Assembly: GCA_947447385.1 (NCBI GenBank)
Contig: CANFKN010000023.1
Coordinates: forward strand, 1-12,546
DNA length: 12,546 nucleotides
Direction: 5' to 3'
DNA from: Microbacteriaceae bacterium
GTDB lineage: Bacteria; Actinomycetota; Actinomycetes; Actinomycetales; Microbacteriaceae
Position numbers and translations under genes: made by a program. Below the pieces are notes generated by a model that saw only the letters and a list, made by a program, of their open reading frames with translations, was not told the origin of the DNA and did not search any database. Every line of letters begins with the position of its first letter. Positions within the stretch are counted from its first letter, which is position 1. This document shows, one piece after another, positions 1 to 6,546 of this stretch.

Positions 1-126
1 GCAGTCGAACTTACCCGAGGTCGAAGCATCACAGTTTTTGTTTATGGGGAAGAACCTTTGGTTCTTGTCGGTTTGCCTAAGAGCAAACAGTTGGTTCATG
101 AGTTGCAAGATTTGATGAGAGGTTAG
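1..126 (+). CDS. C-terminal fragment of a probable PH-domain membrane protein (5' end outside window)
   Basis: An open frame runs from the first base to a TAG at 124-126 and encodes 41 residues, from AVELTRGRSITVFVYGEEPL to a C-terminal QDLMRG. A beta-rich stretch is followed by a short amphipathic helix, which fits the end of a bacterial pleckstrin-homology (YdbS/YdbT-like) domain. Such membrane proteins are, as I recall, common just upstream of purK in actinobacteria, so the family call rests partly on context. The stop lies 9 bp before the purK ATG, so the two are probably cotranscribed. That this is the tail of a real gene is likely. The PH-domain name is only moderately supported, because the start and any membrane segments lie outside the window. 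Confidence 0.55.
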   Translation, partial: AVELTRGRSITVFVYGEEPLVLVGLPKSKQLVHELQDLMRG

Positions 127-135
127 TGAGGCGAG

Positions 136-1287
136 ATGGTTAATTCAAAGAGGCTTCGTGTTGGCGTAATCGGTGCTGGCCAGTTGGCACGCATGATGAC
201 TGTGCCTGCCATCAACCTCGCAATCGATTTAAATGTGCTCTCTGAAGCAGAAGGCTCTTCGGCGGCGTTGGCCACGACCGTGGTCGGTGACTACACCAAG
301 TTTGACGTGGTGAAAGAATTTGCTAAAAGCGTTGATGTCATAACTTTCGACCACGAGCACGTTCCACTCGAAATTTTGCAAAAGCTAGAAGCCAAGGGCG
401 TTAGCGTGCAACCGCCTTCAAAGGCCTTGGCGTTCGCTCAAAACAAACTTCACATGCGCCGCCGCTTGAGCGAGCTAAACCTGCCGATGCCTGATTGGGC
501 TGCGGTTAAATCGGCTGCTGAACTAGAAGAATTTATCGCCAATCACGGGGGAGTAGCGATTCTCAAAACCCCGATCGGTGGCTATGACGGCAAAGGTGTT
601 CGCGTTGTCAGAGAGGCAGCTGAAGCCGCCGACTGGTTGAAGCCAGAAGCTTTGTCGCGTTTTGGCGGCGAACTCTTGGTTGAAGAAAAAGTCGAGTTTG
701 TGCGTGAAGTTGCCCAGCTCAGCGCCCGAAATCCAAGCGGTGACTTCAAAGCTTGGCCATTGGTTCAGACCACCCAGAGCAACGGCGTTTGTGCTGAAGT
801 TTTGGCGCCTGCCCCTGGGGCTACCCCAGCCATGCTTGAACTAGCTGTCGCCATCGCGTCACACATCTCTGAAGGCCTTGGCGTAACGGGCGTACTAGCT
901 GTCGAAATGTTCCAAACCCTTGATGGTCGCTTGCTGATCAACGAGCTTGCGATGCGCCCTCACAACTCTGGCCACCTCACCATCGAGGGCTCGGTTACCA
1001 GCCAATTCGAACAGCACTTGCGCGCTGTTCTTGATCTGCCACTCGGTGACACTTCGCTAACCGCAGAACACGCAATCATGGTTAACCTCCTCGGTGTTGA
1101 CGACAAAAACAACTTTGTCGAACACTATGGCAAGGCGATGGTGCAGCATCCGAGTGTAAAAATTCACACCTATGGCAAAAGCGCTAGGGCTGGTCGCAAA
1201 ATGGGCCACGTCACAGCAGTTGGCCCAAGCGAGATGGCCATTGCCTCAGAAGTCTGGCAAGCAGTCGGAGTTTTGCTGAAAGGTTAG
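136..1287 (+). CDS. purK: N5-carboxyaminoimidazole ribonucleotide synthase (PurK)
   Basis: PurK is a cytoplasmic ATP-grasp enzyme that makes N5-CAIR from AIR, ATP and bicarbonate in purine synthesis. The 383-residue length is normal. The N-terminal nucleotide-type motif GVIGAGQLARMM is at about residues 10-21. The ATP-grasp glycine-rich loop (TPIGGYDGKGVRVV) is at about 145-158, followed by VEEKVEF with REVA near 182-193. Metal and substrate residues lie in EMFQ and LLINELAMRPHNSGH (about 257-280). The C-terminal HTYGKSARAGRKMGHV block near 344-359 is typical of PurK. The ATG at 136 has a purine-rich stretch (GAGGCGAG) just upstream, and no alternative start looks better. It follows the upstream gene by 9 bp and precedes purE by 105 bp, the usual purK-purE pairing. 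No key motif is missing. Confidence 0.97.
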   Translation: MVNSKRLRVGVIGAGQLARMMTVPAINLAIDLNVLSEAEGSSAALATTVVGDYTKFDVVKEFAKSVDVITFDHEHVPLEILQKLEAKGVSVQPPSKALAFAQNKLHMRRRLSELNLPMPDWAAVKSAAELEEFIANHGGVAILKTPIGGYDGKGVRVVREAAEAADWLKPEALSRFGGELLVEEKVEFVREVAQLSARNPSGDFKAWPLVQTTQSNGVCAEVLAPAPGATPAMLELAVAIASHISEGLGVTGVLAVEMFQTLDGRLLINELAMRPHNSGHLTIEGSVTSQFEQHLRAVLDLPLGDTSLTAEHAIMVNLLGVDDKNNFVEHYGKAMVQHPSVKIHTYGKSARAGRKMGHVTAVGPSEMAIASEVWQAVGVLLKG

Positions 1288-1353
1288 TTTCAGCCGGTTG
1301 CAATCTTTGGTGCCGGAGGCGTTGCGTTATAGCCCGTTCGGCTCGCGCGCGCC

Positions 1354-1359
1354 TAAAAT
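1354..1359 (+). promoter_or_regulatory. Weak possible -10 element upstream of purE
   Basis: The 105-bp gap between purK and purE holds a TAAAAT hexamer, 33 bp before the purE start, that resembles a -10 box. No convincing -35 sits at 16-19 bp: the nearest TTGCGT (1322-1327) is 26 bp away. The rest of the gap contains a GC alternation and an imperfect, tight-loop inverted repeat around 1359-1377. A separate purE promoter is possible but unproven, and readthrough from purK is equally likely. Confidence 0.2.
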
Positions 1360-1392
1360 TGGGTTTGCAAAACCAAACCTTGAGGAGCCCGC

Positions 1393-1890
1393 ATGTCAGA
1401 AGCAGTATTGGTCGGCGTTGTCATGGGTTCAGACTCAGACTGGCCGGTTATGTGCGAGGCGGCAAACGCCCTGAAAGAGTTCAACATCGGCTATGAAGTC
1501 GAAGTTCTTTCGGCTCACCGCACACCCGAGCGAATGATCGAGTGGGGCAAAGCTGCAGCCGGCCGTGGCATGAAGGTCGTCATTGCGGGTGCGGGCGGGG
1601 CAGCCCACCTGCCAGGCATGCTCGCCTCGGTAACAACTTTGCCGGTCATTGGAGTGCCGGTGCCTCTGGCAAGGCTTGATGGCATGGATTCACTGCTTTC
1701 GATCGTGCAAATGCCTGCTGGAATTCCGGTGGCAACCGTTTCAATCGGCGGCGCGCGCAACGCTGGCCTGCTTGCCGCGCGCATCATCGGCGCGTTCGAC
1801 CAAGATTTGGCCACCAAGCTTGATGAGTTTCGAGTGAGCTTGGCGGCTGCCGTTGCCGAGAAGAATGAGAAGTTAAAATCTCAACTTTAA
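1393..1890 (+). CDS. purE: N5-carboxyaminoimidazole ribonucleotide mutase, class I PurE
   Basis: PurE converts N5-CAIR, the product of PurK, to CAIR in purine synthesis. The 165-residue length matches bacterial class I PurE, which normally forms an octamer. Visible signatures are MGSDSDW at residues 11-17 (phosphate binding), SAHRTP at 40-45 with the conserved His42, and GAGGAAHLPGM at 66-76. The stretch VPLARLDGMDSLLSIVQMPAG near 90-110 also belongs to the family. A good Shine-Dalgarno sequence, GAGGAG at 1382-1387, lies 5 bp before the ATG and fixes the start. The presence of PurK beside it supports the two-step bacterial route over a class II, animal-type direct carboxylase. No oddities were seen. 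Confidence 0.97.
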   Translation: MSEAVLVGVVMGSDSDWPVMCEAANALKEFNIGYEVEVLSAHRTPERMIEWGKAAAGRGMKVVIAGAGGAAHLPGMLASVTTLPVIGVPVPLARLDGMDSLLSIVQMPAGIPVATVSIGGARNAGLLAARIIGAFDQDLATKLDEFRVSLAAAVAEKNEKLKSQL

Positions 1891-1919
1891 GCTCCTCTGA
1901 TTCGTTCAACCGGGCTAAG

Positions 1920-1929
1920 GGTTCGAACC
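1920..1929. promoter_or_regulatory. Perfect 10-bp palindrome just before the LCP start codon
   Basis: GGTTCGAACC is a perfect palindrome ending 5 bp before the GTG start at 1935. It overlaps the only plausible ribosome-binding purines (AAGGG, 1917-1921). It could bind a dimeric regulator or be chance. It looks like a tRNA T-arm sequence, but no tRNA can be folded around it. Confidence 0.25.
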
Positions 1930-1934
1930 AATCG

Positions 1935-3272
1935 GTGTTGCAACAAACTAGCCCGTTTCGCAATATTCAAAACGCATCTCAAGCACACCTCAGACGTCGC
2001 GCCAGTTGGTTGTTTTGGCTGAACCTACTAATGCCTGGCTCAGCTCAACTTGTTGCTGGCAGTCGCGCAATGGCGCGCATCGCATTAGTCGCGAATGCGA
2101 TTCTCTGGACAATCGCACTTTCGCTTGCAGCTGCTGCCCTGATCGACTTGAATCTGGCGCTCGTGGCCGTCACCTCACCTATTGCTGTTAGCATCGCCGG
2201 CTGGTTGCTCTTGGCATATGGCATTCTCTATGCGCTGCTTGGGCTCAACACTTTGGGGCTAATGCGCTTGCGGCGGTTGCCGCAGAGAGCAGGGCTTTTT
2301 AGGGGCATCAGTGTCTTAGTGGTCACTGGATTGCTGACTGCTGGATTCGCAAGTGCTTCGAGCATGGCCCGCGAGCAAGCCTCGCTGATAAGTGCGGTTT
2401 TTAAACGAACCGGAATAACTGCGCCTAGCGATGGCCGTTTCAATATTTTGTTGCTCGGTTCTGACTCAGGTTCAGATCGCTACGGCATGCGCACCGACAG
2501 CATTTCTGTGGTCAGCCTCGATGCTATTTCGGGCGATGCGCTCAACATTGGCTTGCCGAGAAACCTTCAGAGAGTGCCATTTAGTGCAGGTTCACCAATG
2601 GCAAATCTATGGCCAAACGGTTATAACTGTGGCGACACCTGCCTATTGAACGCCATCAACACCGATGTGATGACCAACCATCAAGATCTTTATCAGAGTT
2701 CAAAAGTGACCGGCATTTCACCAGGGCTTCAGGCTCTTAAAGAGGCTGTTCAGGGCGTGACGGGTTTAACCATCACCAACTATTTACTGGTTGACATGGC
2801 TGGTTTTAAAGACCTCATCAACGCGCTCGGTGGGGTAACTATCGATGTGAAAGATAGGCTTCCGGTTGGTGGCAAGCTTGATGATGGCAGCGACGCCCGA
2901 ACACATATCGAGCCAGGCGTTCAACACATGAATGGCACGACAGCGCTCTGGTATGCCCGATCTCGGCACGGGCTAAATGGCAACAGTGACTATTCACGCA
3001 TGGGCCGTCAGCGTGAGGTCGAAAATGCTCTCATCAAGCAGGTCAACCCAATGACCCTGCTCACACATTTTCAGGCAATCGCGCGCGCAGGCAAGCGCAT
3101 GGTGCGCACCGACATTTCGAGCGACATGCTTGCAACCTATGTAAATCTTGCTTTGAAGAGTCATGCCGATGGCATGAGAACCCTTGAGCTTGTTCCTGCA
3201 AATGGCATCGACGTGATTTACCCCGATTTCTCAGCAATACAAGCGAAGATAAAAACAAAGCTTCACGGCTAA
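1935..3272 (+). CDS. LytR-CpsA-Psr (LCP) family cell-wall glycopolymer ligase with a multi-pass N-terminus
   Basis: LCP enzymes move lipid-linked glycopolymers onto peptidoglycan outside the membrane. The protein has 445 residues. The basic N-terminus is followed by hydrophobic segments at about 24-42, 47-72, 74-108 and 122-143, so it probably crosses the membrane three or four times rather than once. The LCP domain spans about 168-372: NILLLGSDSGS near 170-180, GMRTDSI with Arg186 and Asp188, LPRN at 207-210, and the signature ARSR (341-344) followed by SDYSRMGRQREV (351-362). The conserved arginines that bind pyrophosphate are present. Cys232 and Cys236 could form a disulfide in the exported domain. 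The start is uncertain: GTG 1935 or TTG 1938, since the AAGGG is 13 bp from the GTG. It follows purE by 44 bp and precedes the lipoprotein by 38 bp on the same strand. The polymer substrate cannot be read from the sequence. Confidence 0.93.
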   Translation: MLQQTSPFRNIQNASQAHLRRRASWLFWLNLLMPGSAQLVAGSRAMARIALVANAILWTIALSLAAAALIDLNLALVAVTSPIAVSIAGWLLLAYGILYALLGLNTLGLMRLRRLPQRAGLFRGISVLVVTGLLTAGFASASSMAREQASLISAVFKRTGITAPSDGRFNILLLGSDSGSDRYGMRTDSISVVSLDAISGDALNIGLPRNLQRVPFSAGSPMANLWPNGYNCGDTCLLNAINTDVMTNHQDLYQSSKVTGISPGLQALKEAVQGVTGLTITNYLLVDMAGFKDLINALGGVTIDVKDRLPVGGKLDDGSDARTHIEPGVQHMNGTTALWYARSRHGLNGNSDYSRMGRQREVENALIKQVNPMTLLTHFQAIARAGKRMVRTDISSDMLATYVNLALKSHADGMRTLELVPANGIDVIYPDFSAIQAKIKTKLHG

Positions 3273-3299
3273 AGAGACTTCTTGGCTCTTGACCAAATT

Positions 3300-3306
3300 A
3301 GGAGGG
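3300..3306 (+). promoter_or_regulatory. Strong Shine-Dalgarno that fixes the GTG start of the lipoprotein
   Basis: AGGAGGG sits 4 bp before the GTG at 3311 and is the strongest ribosome-binding sequence in the window. It decides the GTG start and suggests high translation of this small lipoprotein, and perhaps of the coupled downstream gene. Confidence 0.75.
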
Positions 3307-3310
3307 CAAA

Positions 3311-3817
3311 GTGAAACGACTTTTCACAATCGCGCTGGTTTCGTTAGTGGCGCTTTCGACCGCGGGTTGTTCAATGTTCTACCCAAATTGGGGCGCGACT
3401 GAACTGCCAACCACGACACCGTCGAGTTCAGCTACCGAAAGCGCCACACCTTCTGAGACGGCGAGCCCAACCTCGACGCCAACCGATTCGGCGAGTCCAA
3501 CCCCAACTTCGCGCATTGACGCTGAGGTGCAAATTCTTGACGCATCCGCCGATGCTACTGCTGGCATTGGCACGGTGATTGCTCAAGTGAACAACGTCAC
3601 CGAAAGCACTGGCACGTGCACCGCCACCATAAAAGCAGGCGGCATCGTTAAGAAGTTTGGGCCGGTTCAAGCTGAGGCAAACGCTGCAAGCACGCAGTGC
3701 TTTGCAATCACGTTCGACCTAGCTGGCCTGCCGAGCGGTGCCGCAGCAGTTCAGGTCAGCTATGACTCACCAACTGCCTCCGGAAAATCTAACTACTTCT
3801 CGGTGACCATTCCCTAA
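3311..3817 (+). CDS. Small secreted lipoprotein with a Ser/Thr/Pro-rich stalk and a beta-type domain
   Basis: The 168-residue protein starts at GTG with MKRLF, a hydrophobic signal stretch, and a lipobox STAGC that predicts lipidation of Cys20 after signal peptidase II cleavage. Residues about 31-67 form a low-complexity Ser/Thr/Pro/Glu stalk that could span the wall and be O-mannosylated. Residues about 69-168 look like one compact beta-sandwich domain, with alternating hydrophobic strands and two cysteines (Cys103, Cys130) that may form a disulfide. I recognise no named family, and Ig-like or FnIII-like is only a fold guess. Its TAA overlaps the next ATG (TAATG), so translation is probably coupled to the lysozyme-like/LysM protein. 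This makes a wall-related accessory role likely, but the function is unknown. Confidence 0.85.
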   Translation: MKRLFTIALVSLVALSTAGCSMFYPNWGATELPTTTPSSSATESATPSETASPTSTPTDSASPTPTSRIDAEVQILDASADATAGIGTVIAQVNNVTESTGTCTATIKAGGIVKKFGPVQAEANAASTQCFAITFDLAGLPSGAAAVQVSYDSPTASGKSNYFSVTIP

Positions 3818-6546
3818 TGCAACAGCGGTTCAGGCGAGTTCTAGCAGCAGTGTGCGCACTGCTGGTGGTTGTCTCTGCCCTGACCGTAATCGAGGGCGAC
3901 TCTCAGCCTGCGTCTGCTCTGTCTGGCTCACGGTTTGACCCCGGTCTCATAATTAGCGACAGCGTTTTCTATGATTTCGGAACCATGTCGGTTGAAGAAA
4001 TCCAGCGCTTTCTAGAATCAAAGGTTCCCAACTGCACTGCTAAAACTAGCCCAACCTGTCTGCGTTATTACAAGACCGACATCGCCGCTCAAAAAGCGGT
4101 GTCGGGTCGATGTGCAGCAATTCCGGCCGCCACAGGGCAAAGTGCCGCGCAGGTGATTTATGCCGTTGCGCGTGCCTGTGGAATCAATCCGCGCGTGCTG
4201 TTGGTTATGCTACAAAAAGAGCAGGGCTTGATCAGCAGCACAAACCCGAGTGCCTACATGTATAAAGCCGCCATGGGATACGGCTGCCCAGACAGCAACC
4301 CTGCGATTTGCGGCAATGTCTACACGGGGTTGTTCAATCAGGTTTATCACGCGGCCGGTCAGATGCGTTGGTATGGCAACCCTAAAGGTTCATACACCTA
4401 CCTCAAACCGGGCAGCACCATCTCAAGGCCCTACAGCCCTAACAGCTATTCGACGCTCGACAAAAATGGCAACGTCACTAAAGCTGCCACCTGTGGTTTC
4501 AAATCATTCACTCTGCAGAACCAGGCAACCGCGAACCTTTATTACTACACGCCTTACACCCCGAACTCGGCGGCACTAAAAAACCTTTATTCACTCGGCG
4601 ACAGCTGCAGCGCCTACGGCAATCGCAATTTTTGGCGTTATTTTTGGGACTGGTTCGGCAGCCCAATTGGCGGCGGCTTCTTGCTAAAAAGTGACAAGTC
4701 AGATGTGTTCTTGATCGTCAACGACACCCGATATCGGGTAACCGACCCAGCAATGCTCACAGCCTTAGCGCCACTTGGGCCACTCGGCACAATCTCACAG
4801 GCCTACCTCGATAGCTTCAAGCTCGGTCAAGACCTAACGCGCGTGTTTAGTTCGGCAACCGGGCAGTATTACTTCTTCGATGACTCCAAGAAGTTCAGTT
4901 TTAGCGATTGCAACCAGGTCGCGGCATTCGGTCTCGACTGCACCAAGGCGGTGCAACTAACTAACTCACAAATCGCCGCCCTGGCACCTGGCGGTTCAGT
5001 GACCACCTATGTTCAAGGCACAGAGGGCGATCGCTACCTAATTCAAAACGGAGTTCGTCACGAGATTCTTGATGACGTCTCAACCACCAGTGCGGCAATC
5101 ACACTGCCGACGGTGTCGCCGGTAACGGCTGCCACTTTCAACTACCTGCCGTGGGGTGCGCCAATAGCTAAAGACGGCAGCTTGTTCACAAATCGCAGCA
5201 ACGGCCACATTGGGGTGATCGTTGCCGGCACCTACTATGAGCTTGACCCAGCGGTTTCGGCGCTCGCCGATTTCACCAAATGGTTTAGAAAATCCACCGG
5301 CAGTTTATCGCTCGAAGGCGTCTCGACCATTGCCAGCTTGAGCGTTGTGAGTGACATCATCGCTGGCCCAAACCACGACACCTACCTGATCACCTCGCTC
5401 GGCAAGAGACCGATCACAAACCCAGACGAGTTTTTTGCGTCGAGCACTCCGACTCAACTTTCGCAGGCAATGTTGAACATGCTGCCGGTCGACAACCGCC
5501 CGCTGACCGCACCGATTCTTGCCAAGACACCCACTGGCACCACCACCTTCCTAATCAGCGCGGCGACCCGTCGGCCGATTGAAAACACCAAGGCTCGTTC
5601 TTTGCTCGCTCTCGACCTTGCGAGTTCGACAATCGAGAAAATCCCCGACCAAGCTATGAACCAAATTGCGCTCGGCCCGACTCAGCTGGCACCGGCAAGT
5701 TTTGTCTCGGTCAAAGCCAAACCCACGCTCTATCTAATCGATGGTCTGCGAAACCGCATCAAAATAGACTCGGCCAAAATCGCCACTCAACTCGGTTTAG
5801 CTCCGTTGCGCCAGCTCGCCAAGGCAAACATCTTGGCCTACAACCAGAGCGCGATAATTAATGGCCCTAAAGTTCAGTGCGGCGATAAACCCTTCATCGC
5901 AGTTGATGGCATGTTGCACCCGATTAACTCTGGGTGGGCGGCTGAGTATCCTGGCGATTTAATTAACTTAGATGTCGCCACCTGCGCCGCGCTAAAGATT
6001 TCGAGCGCGTCGATTGGTCGCTTCATCACCACGCCTGACGGCAAATACTGGCTGGTCAAAGCTCTTGAGAAGCGACTTTTGGTGAGTAAAACCCAATATC
6101 TCAAACTGCGCGGTAACGGGCCAGCGCTTCTGAAGGCCAGCCAAGCATTTTCAGATTTCTTGTCAACCGGCAAACCAATTCGGTCAACCTATAAAACGCC
6201 AGTCAACTTGCCGACTGCCACGCCGACCCCGACGCCAACCGGTTCGCCGACGCCGACGGCCACGCCAACTCCGAAACCCACTGTCACGCCGACTCCGAAA
6301 CCGACCACAACTCCGAAGCCGACGGCCACGCCGACCGTGACCCCAAAACCCACACCTTCGCCCACACCGTCAGTCACCAAATATGTCGTCGTGGCAGGCG
6401 ACACGATGACCATCATCGCTAAGAAGTTTCTGCCGGCTAAACCAAGCAGCGCGGCTGTTCTAGCTAAAGTTGCTGCGATTGTTGCTGCAAACAAAATCAC
6501 GAATGTGAATCTGATCAGAATCGGCCAGGTTCTGGTTATTCCTTAG
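3817..6546 (+). CDS. Secreted lysozyme-like protein with nine degenerate repeats and a C-terminal LysM domain
   Basis: This 909-residue protein has a signal peptide (RRVLAAV, hydrophobic core, likely cleavage after ASA at 32-34). Residues about 39-283 form a domain starting FDPGLIISDSVFY and ending NRNFWRYFWDWFGSP. I recall it from actinobacterial secreted proteins, often labelled hypothetical or hemagglutinin, with a lysozyme/transglycosylase-like appearance. Glu135 in LQKEQGL is the natural catalytic candidate. It contains eight cysteines, consistent with disulfides. About residues 296-790 hold nine degenerate ~50-residue repeats. A Thr/Pro/Lys-rich linker (about 799-853) leads to a LysM domain (about 855-909; YVVVAGDTMTIIAKKF ... 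IRIGQVLVIP) that should bind peptidoglycan. The ATG overlaps the lipoprotein stop by one base. The likely role is wall remodelling or surface attachment. Enzymatic activity is inferred only, and 'adhesin' is the main alternative. Confidence 0.9.
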   Translation: MQQRFRRVLAAVCALLVVVSALTVIEGDSQPASALSGSRFDPGLIISDSVFYDFGTMSVEEIQRFLESKVPNCTAKTSPTCLRYYKTDIAAQKAVSGRCAAIPAATGQSAAQVIYAVARACGINPRVLLVMLQKEQGLISSTNPSAYMYKAAMGYGCPDSNPAICGNVYTGLFNQVYHAAGQMRWYGNPKGSYTYLKPGSTISRPYSPNSYSTLDKNGNVTKAATCGFKSFTLQNQATANLYYYTPYTPNSAALKNLYSLGDSCSAYGNRNFWRYFWDWFGSPIGGGFLLKSDKSDVFLIVNDTRYRVTDPAMLTALAPLGPLGTISQAYLDSFKLGQDLTRVFSSATGQYYFFDDSKKFSFSDCNQVAAFGLDCTKAVQLTNSQIAALAPGGSVTTYVQGTEGDRYLIQNGVRHEILDDVSTTSAAITLPTVSPVTAATFNYLPWGAPIAKDGSLFTNRSNGHIGVIVAGTYYELDPAVSALADFTKWFRKSTGSLSLEGVSTIASLSVVSDIIAGPNHDTYLITSLGKRPITNPDEFFASSTPTQLSQAMLNMLPVDNRPLTAPILAKTPTGTTTFLISAATRRPIENTKARSLLALDLASSTIEKIPDQAMNQIALGPTQLAPASFVSVKAKPTLYLIDGLRNRIKIDSAKIATQLGLAPLRQLAKANILAYNQSAIINGPKVQCGDKPFIAVDGMLHPINSGWAAEYPGDLINLDVATCAALKISSASIGRFITTPDGKYWLVKALEKRLLVSKTQYLKLRGNGPALLKASQAFSDFLSTGKPIRSTYKTPVNLPTATPTPTPTGSPTPTATPTPKPTVTPTPKPTTTPKPTATPTVTPKPTPSPTPSVTKYVVVAGDTMTIIAKKFLPAKPSSAAVLAKVAAIVAANKITNVNLIRIGQVLVIP
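4702..6186 (+). repeat. Nine degenerate ~50-codon repeats encoding hairpin-plus-helix modules
   Basis: Reading the protein by eye, a motif recurs at residues about 296, 350, 405, 464, 521, 576, 637, 692 and 743. It consists of a short hydrophobic strand, a turn, a second strand of the form K/R-R-x-I, a helical stretch, and a Leu-rich segment that often ends in a Gly. Clear examples are RYLIQNGVRHEI, TYLITSLGKRPI, TFLISAATRRPI, LYLIDGLRNRI and YWLVKALEKRLL. Spacing is 46-61 residues. DNA identity between copies is low, so these are old protein repeats rather than recent duplications. Confidence 0.7.
6211..6375 (+). repeat. Low-complexity Thr/Pro/Lys-rich linker repeat
   Basis: The DNA is built from variants of ACGCCGACTCCGAAACCG and encodes TPTPKPT-type units at about residues 799-853. 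It probably forms an extended wall-spanning linker between the repeat region and the LysM domain, and may be O-glycosylated. Such DNA is prone to slippage, so its length may vary between strains. The opposite-strand open frame across it is an artefact of this composition. Confidence 0.85.

Noticed and set aside
1515..1817. 100-codon minus-strand open frame inside purE
   Set aside because: Antisense shadow of a well-conserved PurE coding sequence.
1919..1930. T-arm-like GGTTCGAACC suggesting a tRNA
   Set aside because: No matching acceptor stem, D arm or anticodon arm can be found around it.
6189..6500. 103-codon minus-strand open frame rich in Gly-Val repeats
   Set aside because: It is the antisense shadow of the Thr/Pro/Lys linker and LysM coding sequence; the Gly-Val pattern comes from the repeat composition, and the plus-strand frame has a clear domain structure.
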